Shown here: one piece after another, positions 1-12,019 of the stretch
Position numbering within the stretch: the first letter of the stretch is position 1
Layout of the letters: every line of letters starts with the position of its first letter
From: Epiperipatus broadwayi
Lineage: Eukaryota > Onychophora > Udeonychophora > Euonychophora > Peripatidae
Direction of reading: 5' to 3'
DNA length: 64,000 nt
Assembly: GCA_028023455.1 (NCBI GenBank)
Contig: JAQFVV010006550.1
Span: 560,001 to 624,000, forward strand
Made by a program: the position numbers and the translations under genes
The notes under the pieces: generated by a model
What the model was told of the DNA's origin: nothing
The model's input: the letters and a program-made list of their open reading frames with translations, nothing else
The model's database searches: none

Positions 1-170
1 TCAGAATAACACTTGTTGATTGACAGTATACTGAAACTGAACATTCTATGTATTAACATCATACTTTCAATGCAATATTAAATTTTTCCAACAAATTCAA
101 GTGATGGTTATAGGTTCGCTATTGTTATTCTGATCATTACTATTTATAAATAAAAACTTGAACTATATTA

Positions 171-355
171 AACAGGCAAACTCTCTATACATTTTGCCAC
201 TCAATACAAGCCAGAGTAATCAATGGATGCCAGAAGGCTAGTGCATAAAATCCCCATCTAGTGCATGCTCATCCAATATCTCCAGATTAGTTTCTGGCTT
301 GTGACATTCATCAGTGAGGAGCCTTGGATCTGAGAAATAGTGATCATGTGACATT
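171..355 (-). repeat. HF foldback-family copy (left part)
   Basis: First copy of the HF family. It opens with the family terminal segment (AACAGGCAAA, then CTCTCTATAC), followed by the conserved block around CCAGAGTAATCAATGGATGC. On the minus strand a hammerhead-like core lies at about 290-318: box CTGATGA, a GAAAC box and an ATC site where the family consensus is GTC. Stem II is decayed. The copy jumps from GATCTGAGAA straight to the family distal tail (GATCATGTGAC), so the right terminal repeat is deleted. Non-coding and non-autonomous. Confidence 0.7.
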
Positions 356-1080
356 TATTGGCTTAAAACTTGGACTGTAGCATAAATATTACTTCATCTC
401 CAGCAAATGTCTCATTACAGTATGCCCACATTACATTTATTTTATGGTCACATGGTAAATCATTATTACAAATATTCTGGATGCATATCAAAAAAAAATT
501 TCAACAAAATTTACAATAAAATTGACAAAGAACAAAATTGACATTTGTGGATGTTCTTTTGGCCATACTCTTTGATGAAAAAGTCAAAATTACAAAAACA
601 AAACATGTATAAAAATGGTTATTGTACAAAATCAAAAAGGGGAGTTATTCTATCACAGTAGGATGTAGAAGAAAACTTTGTTTTGGAGCCAGTGACTTGA
701 AAAAAATCTAACATAGAAAATATATCATAAAAAATAAAAACATATTAGCGATCATTCAGAAAATCTTAAGAAAATGAATAATCACAGAACAAATAATTAT
801 AAGTACTGGAAAGTTTGTACAGACCAGAGATAACAAATGAGCCAAAGAAAATCTGCACTCAGTTTAATAATAGGGCAGGTAGCCCACTGTGAAGATTCTT
901 CACCTATATAAACTTAGACTTTTATGTTAAAAAATAAGAATTACAAATATGAAACATTTTGTGAATATGGGTGGTTATATATCAGTAAAAACAGTTGTCT
1001 CATCAAAAAATGATTAAAATAATGCAAAGTAAGGATTGGAGAAAAAACAATATATATATATATTATATTTAATGTTTTCA

Positions 1081-1180
1081 CGATGAGGAGTCTTGGATCT
1101 GAGAATACTGCCCAATATGTATAGAGAGTTTTTCCTGTTTAAATAATAGTTAAGAACAAGCATAAGAAATAGAGATCATG
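1081..1180 (-). repeat. HF family fragment (right terminal end)
   Basis: Matches the distal part of the copy at 56232: GAGTCTTGGATCTGAGAA, then TATAGAGAGTTT-TTCCTGTTT, then the tail ACAAGCATAAGAAAT and GATCATG. The hammerhead-like part is missing except for a GATGAGGAG remnant at the edge. It lies 0.7 kb from the copy at 171, which lacks exactly this end, so the two may be separated parts of one insertion. Confidence 0.6.
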
Positions 1181-1264
1181 AAATGATAATCTTATGATGT
1201 TTCAGTGGTTTTATACCCATTCTGTTGATTGGTTGATGGTGACTATGATTTTTAAAAATCCAAA

Positions 1265-1620
1265 CACACCAAAATTTGTAGGTACTGAACTGAGTTCAGA
1301 TCTATATGGCTATACAAGTGAATGAGCATGGATTGAAAACATTCTAATGTTTTCATCTTGGAAATATAGCTCTATAGTTAACTAAATACATAAAAAGTGG
1401 CTACGGGAGGTTTGCATTTGATCCTAAGATTTACATGCAGTGCTCTCAGATTCAAAGCTTCTCACTGACGAATACCACAAGCTAAAAAGTAGTGAGTGAA
1501 TATTGAATGAGTAGGCATTAGATGGGGAATTTATACACAGACCTACTTTTATCCATTGATTACTAAATCTTGCACTGGATGGTACTGCTGTATAAAAAGT
1601 TTACTACTGTAAAAATAATG
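1265..1620 (+). repeat. HF family copy with long internal region
   Basis: Contains the internal HF module (CTGAACTGAGTTCAG, ATATGGCTAT, ATAGTTAACTAAATA), then a decayed hammerhead-like segment at about 1461-1492 (CTGACGA, CCACAAGCT, AAAAAG), then the right arm (GAGTAGGCATTAGAT, CATTGATTACT, CTTGCACTGGATGGTACT). It is informative because it links the short HF copies to the longer copies at 6.1-7.6 kb through a shared internal region. Confidence 0.65.
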
Positions 1621-1775
1621 TTTCTACATCAAACCACCATTCATATGAAACACTCCAGTAGTTCAGTTTATCACTGTATGGAATATGGCACTAAGTACAT
1701 AGGTCTTTTTGTCTCTATTACCATATTGTACTTATTATTATTGAAATAAATAAGGTTTTACTTCAGTGACATATA

Positions 1776-2043
1776 TAAATCTATGTGCTTTGCGCACGGA
1801 CAATGAAGCATTAAATTTAATTGTATATTAAGCTAAGCACTTTTGGGAGATACATTCCCCCATATTCATAGCTAGGTGTGTAATGAGAAAATATCTATAA
1901 TGCATATGATATGCAAATGATGCACTCAAATGTACATATATTTGAATATCATATACCTTATATGGGATTTCCCAAAAGTGCTTAGTTTAATATACAATTA
2001 AAGTTAAAGCTTCATTGTCTGTGCACAAAGCACTTATAAATTT
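1776..2043. mobile_element. MITE-like foldback, about 75-bp inverted arms
   Basis: Left arm 1776-1850 and right arm 1968-2043 are inverted copies; each contains the GTGCTTTG, ACAATGAAGC, TTGTATATTAA and AAGCACTTTTGGGA blocks. The roughly 115-bp centre is AT-rich and non-coding. No transposase remains. Long arms around a short centre are typical of a non-autonomous DNA element. The superfamily is not recognised. Confidence 0.75.
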
Positions 2044-2545
2044 ATTATTATTATATAATATGGTAAATTAAATAGTTTTTTTTTTTACTTTCAGGGCTAT
2101 TTTTCAAATTTTAGATAATGTTAGATAAGATATATCTGCATCAGTTTTATTGTATCAAAAATAATATTTGTGGAAATATTTTTTTCATCAAAATATGACA
2201 TGTATAATATATTTATATATTAATGAATTTTATGGTTTACTGTAAATTCTGAAGCTCAAATTCCATGGATCATGGTTTCAGCTTTGTCACTTTTTTATTC
2301 AAACTTCTTATAAATCACCTAAAAATAGACTAATCTAATATTTATTTATTGCATATATTTTTATTTTTGCAAGATTTTTATAATTATTGATAATATTGAA
2401 TATGGTTGTAATTTATTTAATTTTCATGTAAATAAGAAAATTTTTATTTAAGCTAATAAAATTAGATTGACCAATACTTTGGTACCATTTTAGAAAATGT
2501 TCCAGGACATTTTTGACCCTAGGGGGAGCCACTGAGCAAAAAAAG

Positions 2546-3051
2546 AGTTTAAATATATATAGAAATAAACAGAATATTAGGTGTGAGTTAATATATGATA
2601 ATAGTAAGGAAAGTAGCTTATTGTTTAAGACTTGAACAGGACCTTTAGCAAAAAGAGAATATACATGTAAATGGAAAAAATATGGGTGATTTAGTCTGTA
2701 AATTATGTAAGGAAGGAATAGAAAATATTAGGCATTTGTTAATTGAATGTAAATGCTTGAAAACAGAAAAGGTACATATAATGAAGTTATGGAAGAATAA
2801 ATATGAAAAAAATGATTATACAGAAAGTGGATTATTGGTTTTAATACTGGTTTGGGAAAAGATAAGGGGGATTTAGATATAAAAGCCATAGAGTTGACAA
2901 AGATTATGTTGTGGAAATGGGATGGAGCAGAATATGGCAAAACATAGACTAGGGAATGTAAAATTAAGTAGCTAACAGGTTTCTCTGGGCATAATTGCTA
3001 AGAGATTGTTGACTTTGTTTAAGAAGAAACTACAGTACATCACATCACATC
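2546..3051 (+). pseudogene. LZ LINE C-terminal/3' fragment
   Basis: The 3' end of a non-LTR retrotransposon. The translated segment at 2682-2876 has a zinc-knuckle CKLCKEGIENIRHLLIEC (C-x2-C-x8-H-x4-C) of the kind found after the RT domain in many LINEs (zf-RVT), followed by TEKVHIMKLW and KNDYTESGLLV. Four further pieces of the same family occur at 3485, 42817, 43758 and 56620. The 3' terminus is the short microsatellite CATCACATCACATCA, the family's characteristic tail. It is 5'-truncated, with a frameshift after the YTESGLLV segment. The LINE clade was not assigned. Confidence 0.8.
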
Positions 3052-3484
3052 AACTAAGCTATAAAACAACTTTCAGCATTTTATCCACAGTATATTTTTA
3101 ACTGTTTCAGATATTTTGTTTAGTCCTCATAAAAAATTTCAATTTCATCGAAAATTAGAAAAAAAACAACAACAAACAAACGATTTATTTTATAGAAGGT
3201 ACCTATGAAACTGTTCTGGATATTTTGTCTACAAAATAAATTACTAAACTAATATAAAAACATGTTAAAGTACTTAATAAACATACACCAACAAAATTAA
3301 TTATTAAATCATTATAAAAACATGGCAGATTAATAAATATTAAAATTGAAATGAATTTTATAATTAACTAATAAAATTATAGATTACTAAGCTAATATAA
3401 AAAATATGTACAAGTACTTAACGAATATCATTGAGTACTTACTAAAACTACCAACTTGCCTGTCACACATGCGCACTCACATGC

Positions 3485-3705
3485 TCATTGATTATTGGTT
3501 TTTATGCTGGGTTTGGGAAAGGATAAGGGGGATTTAGATATGAAGGCCCTGACTTGATAAATATTATGTTGTAGAAATGGGATGGAGCAGATTATGGAAA
3601 CCTTAATGTGGAGAATGGAAGGGAAAGGTAAAGTGGCTAACACGTTTATCTGAGCATAATGGCTGAGAGAATCCTGACTCCGTATAAGAAGTCACAGTGC
3701 ATCAC
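3485..3705 (+). pseudogene. LZ LINE 3'-end fragment
   Basis: Begins inside the coding tail (ATTATTGGTTTTTATGCTGG, GATAAGGGGGATTTAGATAT) and continues through the family 3' UTR to the CATCACATCACAT tail. It lacks the zinc-knuckle. A second, 5'-truncated insertion of the same LINE family only 430 bp from the copy at 2546 and in the same orientation. Confidence 0.75.
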
Positions 3706-5160
3706 ATCACATATTTTAGTAATTTAAGTTTATAATTAATTGGAAAATAATTGCAGTTATCTTTGATAATAATTTTTTGTCTATAATATCAAATCCCCAA
3801 GAAATCTTTAGTATCAGTAAACTTTTATATTATTGAAAACATGCATATCTGTGTGTTTTAAATATAAAAGTTCGGATTTTTAAAAATATCAGTGAGACAT
3901 ACTTGCTTTACAAAAACCATACAGCTTTTTTCTAGACATTATGTAAATAAAAACTGGTAGAATCTTTTATTTAAAAGTTTCTTGATTTATAGAATTGGGA
4001 ATCTACGTACAAGTTGTGAAAAATGAAAGGCATAGACATTTTACTTCAAAATCCATCAAGACTAGCTAAATGTTTTTTTTTTTCTTAAACTCATATAAGC
4101 ACATATGTAATAAAAGATTTTATTAAACCAATGTAAAAAATCATTACGTTATCAAAATTAGCAACAAAACCAACAACTTCTTATTTGTACATTTATTTTA
4201 CGTCATTTAGTAAACAAAGCTTGAAACCTTCTCACATATAGAAAACAGTAATCAATATATTCAGTCTGTCAATATTTTAATTTGCTAATAGTCAGATATT
4301 TAAGTTGTATAATATACTGAGAAGAATAATTTTAAAATAAAGTAAAAAAAAAATGTCTAGCTTTATTAATGCAAATAATAAATATAATATATAAGCTTTA
4401 AAAAGAAAAATAAGTATTGGATGTAACAAATTAAATAAAAACTAGAAGCCTTTGTGCAATATTTTAAATTGCTATATAGTTTTGAAATAGCTAAGTTTTT
4501 TAAATTATGGTTTAAAATTTTAATTATTTAATATTTTTGGGAAGATAAAATGTTTTAAAATTAATTTAAAATTATAAAAATTTAATGTTAAATTCATATA
4601 AAAATTTCATGCGTCATGATGTTGCCGATGATAGTTTTTTTCCTTGCGTGGTGTTTTTTTTAATTTAATTTTTTAAAAAAAAAACAAATATTGCTTTAAA
4701 ATACTTTGTATAAGACTGTCCATGTAAAAATTGAAATTTTTTTAAGATAAAATTCTCAGTTATAACGTAACTACTAATCCAGTTTAACTTTACCTTGTGT
4801 CGCAATAATGTGTTTCACTCTTTCAAACCATCTTAAGAACTTTCATAAACTTAGGTAAAGCATTGATTTTAAAATAGCATACGCAATAAGTAAATAATAT
4901 TAGTATCTATATTCCATTCCATGCAACAGTTAATATTTTTTTTTATTATTAATTAAATCAACTTTTTGAATTATCATATAAAACAAAAATGTTTCTGCAC
5001 TTGAAATTATCTTAATGGTCTATATATTACAAAGTAGACAACAGTAACAATTCATAAAAGTCAAAGCCTGCTATGCCTCGAATTCATTTGGTTTTAAGCA
5101 TCTTACTTATTTCAGATTATATGTCCAAAGTTGATGCAACAAATCTTTTCAATTAATATA
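3706..5160. other. AT-rich DNA without recognised features
   Basis: Long A/T tracts and no ORF, repeat family or RNA motif that I could recognise on either strand. Confidence 0.6.
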
Positions 5161-5430
5161 TCCTCCTCCTCATCATCATCAACCATTATCAATCTACTGG
5201 AAGGATGAAGATCTTTCCAACTTCAATCCATCTTCTCTGATTTTTAGCCTCTTTTCTCCACATCATCCATGCACATGTTCTTATTTCATCCATCTATCTC
5301 ACATGCAGTCTCCTCTCTGAGTTTTTTACAATCTCTTGGAATCCAGATTAATATATCAATTGTCCATCTGTTATCATCTCTTCTAGCAGTATGTCCAGCC
5401 CAATTTCCGTCTTTTAGTTCTTTCAAAATT
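5161..5430 (-). pseudogene. RTE-like LINE 3' end
   Basis: On the minus strand this reads the last part of an RTE-like polyprotein (the W(S/A)GHIA...NRW...R...RWMDE region seen more clearly at 39.9 kb) and ends in a (TGATGA)n-type 3' repeat, seen here as TCCTCCTCCTCATCATCATC. The same ending occurs at 7.92 kb and 61.8 kb. It is strongly 5'-truncated and broken by substitutions. Confidence 0.75.
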
Positions 5431-5700
5431 AGTATATAGATAATTTAAAATAAAAGGGTATATATTGTTTCATGATAGTTCCTCATTACTTAATTCTATC
5501 AGTTCATTTTATACTAGTTATTCAACAATAATGAATGTGCTATCATGTAATATACATCAGTCAGATAAAATTGTTAATTAAATTCCATCAACATTACCAT
5601 GAATTGGCTTGATATCAGATTTCTGTGGAATTCACTGGAAGCCTTTTAAAACGTAGAGCCATTCTGATCCAGTACAAAATGTTTAAAATGGTAGCAACTT

Positions 5701-6070
5701 TCTCCATGTAGTAATGCCACCCAGTTCAATCCATAGTAATTAATATATGCTTGAAGGTTTGTGCATAAAGTCCCTATCTAGTGCTCATAGCATTATAGTT
5801 AACTAAATAGAAAAAAGATGGCTGCTGGAGGGTGGCTTTATACCCAACAATTTAGGTACAGTGCTATCAGATCTAAGGCTCCTCACTGATGAAAGCCACA
5901 AGTTAGAATCTACTCTGGGGATAATCAGATGAGTAGGCATTAGATAGGCATTTTGATCCAAAAACCTTTTAGCATAGCATCCATAGATTACTATGGCTTG
6001 CACTGGGTTGTGCAGTGTGAAGAGATTTGCTACTGTTTTAACACATTGTATAAGAAATATTAATTTTGTG
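5701..6070 (+). repeat. HF foldback, near complete, with hammerhead-like core
   Basis: Left arm from 5701 and right arm to about 6035 are inverted copies. The internal module ATAGTTAACTAAATAG is present. On the plus strand at 5881-5920 a hammerhead-like core reads CCTCA, CTGATGA, stem II AGC/GTT around CACAA, GAATC in place of GAAAC, then TA, CTC, and TGGGG. Stem I CCTCA/TGGGG can still form; the GAAA box and the cleavage triplet are mutated. An ORF of about 66 codons on the minus strand is incidental. Confidence 0.7.
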
Positions 6071-6094
6071 ATGTTTTAACAGTTAATAAAATAA

Positions 6095-6600
6095 GTTTGC
6101 ACACACACTTGTTATGTCTACGTTGTTTGGTTAATATATATTATATAATGAGTGTGAAAATAGCTTTTAACAAGCTTTTCAGAACATCCCTATCCCCAGA
6201 CTTGTTTCTAGCTCTGGGTTTCATCAGTGAGGCACTAAGATATTCAAGCATTAGATTTAAAATACCAGGTCAATACCAACACTTTATCTAATACTTAACT
6301 ATTAAAGAAAATTTGAAATTTTCAGACATTCATATGTCTTCAAATCCAGTTATCTGACTTAAATAGTCATATGAGACTGAGATAAGTTCAGATACACTAT
6401 ATATTAATAGCTTTAGCAATATAAAATCACCAAATCCTTAATAAAAACAACAAAAGCCAGAGCTAGAAACTGGTCTGGGGATAGGGATGTTCTAAAAAGC
6501 TTAAGAACTATTGGCATGATCATTATATAACATTTGTAATAAAAGCTTATTAAATTAAGTCACATGATATATGACTTAATTTCCTTGCAATTATTGTTAT
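6095..6600. repeat. HF family foldback, long form (two opposed cores)
   Basis: Left arm (AGCTTTTCAGAACATCC, CTATCCCCAGA) is mirrored by a right arm (TCTGGGGATAGGGATGTTC, TAAAAAGC). A hammerhead-like core on the minus strand at 6194-6232 has CCTCA/TGGGG stem I, CTGATGA, GAAAC and GTC, with stem II weakened by one substitution (AACCCAGAGCTA against AAGCCAGAGCTA in the other arm). The plus-strand core at 6453-6480 keeps AGC-CAGA-GCT, GAAAC and TGGTC but has lost CTGATGA. No protein is encoded. Confidence 0.65.
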
Positions 6601-6990
6601 TTTTCTTAAGTCTTTGGTGATTTTATATTACTAAAGCTATTAATATATGGTGTATCTGAAGTAAGTTCAGTCCCATATGGCTATTTAAGTTTAGATAGCT
6701 AGATTTGAAGACATATGGATGTGTGAAAATTTCAGATTTTCTACTTAATAGTTAAAGATTAGATATATTGCTGGCTTTGACCTAGTATTTTAAGTCTAAT
6801 TCTTGAATATCCTAGTGCCTGACTGTTGAAAGTCAGAGCTAGAAACCAATCTGGGAACAGGGATGTTCTGAAAAGTTTGTTAAGAGCTACTGGCATGCTC
6901 ATTATATAACATTTGTAATACAAGCTTATTAAATTAAGTCATGTGATGTATGTCTTGATTTTCTTGCAATTATTGTTGGCTGGTAAAAGA
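6600..6990 (+). repeat. HF family copy, inverted relative to neighbour
   Basis: An inverted duplicate of the internal region of the preceding element (GATTTTATATTACTAAAGC, ATTAATATATGGTGTATCTG, ATATGGCTAT), followed by a mutated core at about 6822-6870 (CTGTTGA, AGTCAGAGCT, GAAAC, ATC). It creates an inverted repeat of about 300 bp with 6170-6460. Ends near the GTCATGTGAT tail shared across the family. Confidence 0.65.
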
Positions 6991-7269
6991 ATGCTATAAA
7001 AATTTATGCACTATCATTATATAATTTAAATTACAAAATCAAGTTAGCTAGTTGTAACACAATGTTTCCTTTTGTTTATTTTTATTCAAAACACACATTG
7101 CAACTATAAATATTTGAACTACGTATTGTTTCATTTATATTTTGCAGAACATTTTTATGAGTAAAATAATGATAATAAAAAATATAAAGATTAAAGTGAA
7201 TAATGGTTTAAAAAATTGAAGACTATATTATCTGATAAATGCCAGTAAGAGAAAGGATTTTAAAATCTT

Positions 7270-7600
7270 TATCTAAAAACCACATGTTTACCTCAGACCA
7301 ATGGTTTCATGCTTTGGCTCTCCTCAATGAGGTAATAGGATAGTTTCAGACACTAGATCTAAAAATACCAACCCAAAGAAAGCATTTATCGAAAATTTAC
7401 CTATTGAGTGGAAAATCTGAAATTTTCAGACACTTACATGTCTTCAAACTCAGCTATCCAACTCAGATAGCTATATGGGGCAGAGAGATCTTCAGCCAAA
7501 CCATATATTAATAGCTTTAGCAATATCACATTGCTTAAGACTTTAAAGCAAAAGACTATAAATAGATTAGGTCATGTGATATACGACTTTAATTTTTATT
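7270..7600 (-). repeat. HF family copy, long form, degraded core
   Basis: Shares CAGATAGCTATATGGGGC, CCATATATTAATAGC and GTCATGTGATATACGACTT with the copies at 6.1-7.0 kb. The hammerhead-like segment on the minus strand is degenerate: TTGAGGA in place of CTGATGA, GAGCC..GC stem II remnant, GAAAC and GGTC preserved. Confidence 0.6.
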
Positions 7601-7915
7601 GGCTATTTGTATTCTCTGGTTTTTATTTTTTCAATTTTTCTTGAAAATGTATAAAAAAATTGAATAAAATAGGTATTTAAATAATTTGAGATCATAGGTA
7701 TACTTTTATTATATTTAAATTAATAATTTTTTTTAAAAAGAAACTTTATGCAAAATAGTTTATTCAAGTAAATTATGTACCACACATAGTTTCAGATAAA
7801 TCCATTTCAGTAAGGATATGATTTCTTCTTTATTTATAATTGTGATATAAATCAATAAAGTATTAACAGGAATAATAAATTTTCATAACACCATTATAAA
7901 AAATAGACATATGTC

Positions 7916-8345
7916 ATCATCATCAACCATTATCAATCCACTGCAGGATGAATGTCTCTCCAAGTTTAATTCATCTTCTCCGATCTTTAGCTTCTCTACT
8001 CCACATCACCCCTGCACACTTTCTTATTTCATCTATTCATCTCACATGTGGTCTCTTTCTGGGTCTTTTACAATCTCTTGAAATCCATTTTAAGGCTTTA
8101 ATTGTCCATCTATTATCATCTCTTCTAGCAATATGTCCAGCCCAACTCCACTTCAATCTTTTAATTTTTTCAATGAGGTCAGTAACACCTGTTTGTTCTC
8201 TTACTCATACATTGCATTTTCGATCTCTTCTTGTTACTCCCAACATGCATCTTTCCATACTTCCTTGAGTGGTCTGGAGTCTCAGTATTGCTCTTCTATT
8301 AAGTGTCCAAGTCTCAGATCTGAGACACATAAGTATCTTCAGTTA
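7916..8345 (-). pseudogene. RTE-like LINE C-terminal fragment
   Basis: The minus strand encodes the RTE C-terminal region downstream of the RT (ETWTLN-type, ..QTTQ..MER..LG, then WSWAGHIAR-like) and ends in the CATCATCATCAACCATTATC 3' segment shared with 5161 and 61815. The plus-strand ORFs of 106 and 73 codons here are antisense shadows. The frame is interrupted; not functional. Confidence 0.75.
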
Positions 8346-8754
8346 TTTACATAACCATTTTAACACTGAAGAAGATTTCCAATTAAAAATGGCTCCCTAA
8401 ATAAATGAATATACTTTTGTGTATGTGTTTTTTTTTTATTAGTTTTTATAAATATTTATTATATCATTAATACATTATTGTTTTATTTATTATTATTAAA
8501 ATAATTAATCTATAGTGAATATTTCATTTGATTTACAATTGGTTTTAAGATATATAGGAACAAAAAATAAAACACAATCCAAATTCATTTAATTTATTTG
8601 CAAAAATTAAAATTATTAATATAAAGAAACAATATTAACACTTTTTCTATGCACTTTACACAACGTGATACTTATTATATATATATACAGTACACTTTCA
8701 TAATAAATTAAACATATTAAACTAAATTTTTATGCATAATAGAAGTACTTAAAA

Positions 8755-8796
8755 CAACTGGCAGTTTTAACTGTCCACTAGTCTTCCTCAGAGCTG
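8755..8796 (-). ncRNA. Hammerhead-like relic
   Basis: On the minus strand: stem I CAGCT/AGTTG (five pairs, one G-U); box CTGAGGA; stem II GACT/AGTT around AGTGGAC; AAAAC in place of GAAAC; one spacer T; GCC in place of GTC. The architecture is that of a type I hammerhead, but the GAAA box and the cleavage triplet are both altered, so activity is not expected. It resembles the motif at 58920-58952. No surrounding element could be delimited. Confidence 0.4.
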
Positions 8797-8799
8797 TGA

Positions 8800-9805
8800 T
8801 AAATAAATACTTTATTATAAAAAGTGTAATCCAATTTTTATATCTAATAAACTTACAATAATATGAATTTAATTCAGTCTGATTTTTTTAATTTTTGATA
8901 TAAAGTAACTAAATACTCTCACCCAAAATAAATATTTATGTAGCTTGTCTAGCTGTTTTAATATCTGGGAGAATATTAGTCAAATAGATATATGTATATT
9001 TGTGTGCTCCTTACCAAAGACTCTTTTTTGCCTGAACTACACACCCATTCCATTTCCCCTTCTCATTTCATAGGTATTCTCTTTCCCTTCACCATATTGT
9101 ACTTGAATTTCATTTTGCTATATAATCATCTCTTTGTAAACCTTTTTAACTGTTGTGTATTTTGTCTTTCTGATGAATAAAAGTTTTCATCACTGAGAAA
9201 AAGATTTTAAAAGCTAATATACATTTCAAGATCATTATAAAAGTTAAAAATGAGTAATTATTGTTTTAAATATTTTTTATTTGTTATCGCAAATTAATAA
9301 ATAAATATTATATTTATACCTTTGTTAGCAATAGTCGAGGTTAGAATTAATTTTTGTTAAAGTAAATATTTTATTTGCTTTGCTAAAACAAAGTTAGTTA
9401 TTGTGTTTTATGTATAATATTTCTAAGATTTTATTTTAGATGATATCATTTTACAATTATCCAATTGTTGTTCTGTAATTTGTTGGGAGGGGGAATCTTG
9501 ACTTTAACTGATTTGTTAACATCTGCAACTTAGAAGTAAATAAATAAGAAAAAGAAAAAAAAAACTCTTTCTATCTGGGATTTAGTTACAACATAATTTA
9601 ATCATTAGTAAGCTATATAGTGAAGGAGTACATTTTTCTCTCTGGAAAAATGCTAACAAACAGGTCTAGCTAATTGTTAACCATCTTAGGCTCTTTCCAA
9701 AAATTGATATCAATTTTTCCCTCCCAGATGATTTAGTTATGATACCTGATGCAGGAATGAAAAAAAAATCAGTAAATAAATTAAAATATAATGAATTACA
9801 ATGCC
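8800..9805. other. AT-rich DNA without recognised features
   Basis: Scattered short ORFs only, for example one of 62 codons at 8992-9180 that resembles nothing I recognise. No repeat family match seen. Confidence 0.5.
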
Positions 9806-9807
9806 CA

Positions 9808-10020
9808 CACAGGCTAAACTCTCCATACAGTAATGCCACTCAGTGCAAACCAGAGTAATCAATGGAAGCAGGAAGGTTTGTGCATAAAATCCCTATCAAG
9901 TTTTTTATCATCCAATATCCCCAAACTAGTGTCTAGCTTGTGGCTTTTATCAGTGAGGAGCCTTGAATCTGAGAACACTGCACCTAGATCTTAGGATCTA
10001 ATTTAACCCTCCAACAGTTA
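9808..10020 (-). repeat. HF family copy, right side missing
   Basis: Starts with the left terminal repeat (AGGCTAAACTCTCCATACAG, TAATGCCACTCAGTGC), continues through AGAGTAATCAATGGA and GTGCATAAAATCCCTATC. On the minus strand at about 9920-9958: CCTCA, CTGATAA, AGC-CACAA-GCT, GACAC, TA, GTT, TGGGG. Stems I and II hold but each catalytic box carries one substitution. Ends after ATCTTAGGATC with no right arm. Confidence 0.7.
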
Positions 10021-10715
10021 ATTTTAGTGCCTTGATAATATACTTCATAAATAACTCTAATAAATCACAGAAGCACTTTCAGTTAATTTCTTAACCTTCT
10101 TCAACTAAAAACCATTTAAACATAATGAAAGTAAAAGTCATTATAATATATTCCAAGATTCATGAATTTTAAATTAGCACATGTTTTATTATTATTATGG
10201 TTTCTCTCTTTATGAAGAATTTTAGCATTTTCAAGATCAAAATTGAAATCGAGCACATTTTCATCATATCAAAGAAAGCGGAAGCTGTTGTTAAATCATT
10301 ATCCTTATTTTTTATACATTTATATAATAATTGATGCTTCTTTAAACCTTTTTGCAAGATTAAATCTCGGTTCACCTATGCATGAAGCCATGCACTTACA
10401 TAAATTTTGATAAATAATATTACTTTTTGTTTGAGTGATATAATATATTTTTTAATTATTTACCAATCTATTAATATTATGTGGAACACAAAATGAAACT
10501 TTAAAAATTTCTATATATTTAAAAAAAAAATAGTGTGATTAGTTAAAACATACAAAAATATAAAATTATTTTTTATCTCTAATTTTTAGCTCCTTTAAAG
10601 TAGTATGTTTCTTTTTAATTAAATTAACATAATGTGCAAAAAATTTGTTTAACATGATAAGCAATTTCAATCAACTGTTTTATAGATTAAATTTATTAAG
10701 CACAAGCAGATGATA

Positions 10716-10963
10716 TAATAATAACATGAAAGGCTAAAACCTTTGACAGATGTGCTTTAAAAATGCTTAAATGATAGCCAATCAGATAGTAATAATGACT
10801 GCACAAGAAAACTCTCAATTCAAAACACAAGTCAGAGAACTCACTTTCTCTACTTTTGAATTGAGAGTTTCCTTGTGCTGTCATTATTACTATCTGATTG
10901 GCTGTCATTTAAGCATTTTAATGCGCATCTGTTAAAGGTTTCAGCCTTTCATGTTATTATAAT
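10716..10963. mobile_element. Foldback element, about 108-bp arms, 27-bp loop
   Basis: Arms 10718-10825 and 10853-10961 are inverted copies sharing ATAACATGAAAGGCT, GATAGCCAATCAGATAGTAA and AACTCTCAATTC. Non-coding; the 70-codon ORF inside is a by-product of the palindrome. A near-direct repeat AATCAACTGTTTT occurs both just upstream (about 10668) and just downstream (about 10961). Confidence 0.75.
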
Positions 10964-11765
10964 CAACTGTTTTGTAAATGTTTCAATATTTCATGATTTA
11001 TCAATTTCATAATGACATAATTTTTCATTGTGAAATAAAATAGCTACAAGACTTTTCATTTTATACATAACTGGAATTTTTAATTTACAGTGCACACATC
11101 CTCTTTCTTGCATTAATTTGATTATCAGTTTATAACATAAAAAAAACTACCATCTCTAGTAACATACAAATATTTGTTTTAATTCATTATCTTTATTAAA
11201 TTATTTATTTCATAAGAGATATTGTATTTATATTTATTGTAATTTAATGGATTTCTGTGATTTTTAAGAAACATTGGATAGTTATAAAATGGGAGAAACC
11301 ATATAAAGAAATTACCAAGTTTAAATAAACATGGTTATAATGTTAAATTGATTTCTATGTTACAAGAAATGATGATTATTTAAGTTATAAATTGGTAATT
11401 AAACCATCTAAGAAAGAGAATATATACATTATATATCAAAAGTTCCAGTTATGAATAAAGAGGCAAGCCTTATATCTTTTTTATTTCTAAGTGAAAAATT
11501 AGATACATTGATAAATCACAAACTATTGAAACATTTATAAAAAAAATGATTGAAGTTGTTTATAATATTAAACAAATTTATTACATTTTATGCCAATTTA
11601 AAAAGAAATATACTACTTTAAAGGAGCTAAAAATTAATGATAAAAAATGGTTTTCATATTCCATATGTTTCAAATGATCAAGCTTCATTTTTTATATTTA
11701 TGTAGAAATTAAATACTGCCTAATGCTACACTTGCAATTAAAAATAAAATAAAAATTCATATAAT

Positions 11766-12001
11766 ACTACAACACTAACCAAAACAACAAAATTTTACCA
11801 AAATTCTTACACACCATGATTTCATCATCTATTAAGAAATAGACCTTCTCAAGTGAAATTAAAGTAAACATACAATATTTTTGTATATATAAGTTGAAAG
11901 TTTAGTTGAATTTCACTTGAGAAGATTTATTTGTTAATTGATTAAACCATGGTTGTGTAAGAATTTTGTTACAATTTTGGTGTTTTGGCTAGAATTGTAG
12001 T
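11766..12001. mobile_element. MITE-like foldback with about 55-bp TIRs
   Basis: The left end (ACTACAACACTAACCAAAAC, AAAATTCTTACACACCATG) and the right end (CATGGTTGTGTAAGAATTTT, GTTTTGGCTAGAATTGTAGT) are terminal inverted repeats. A second, inner inverted pair (CTTCTCAAGTGAAATT / AATTTCACTTGAGAAG) lies inside. No coding capacity. Superfamily not assigned. Confidence 0.75.
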
Positions 12002-12019
12002 GATTATATGAATTTCTAT

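Noticed and set aside
7948-8354. Overlapping plus-strand ORFs of 106 and 73 codons with signal-like hydrophobic sequence
   Set aside because: They are antisense to an RTE LINE C-terminal fragment; the minus-strand reading matches other RTE copies in the window.
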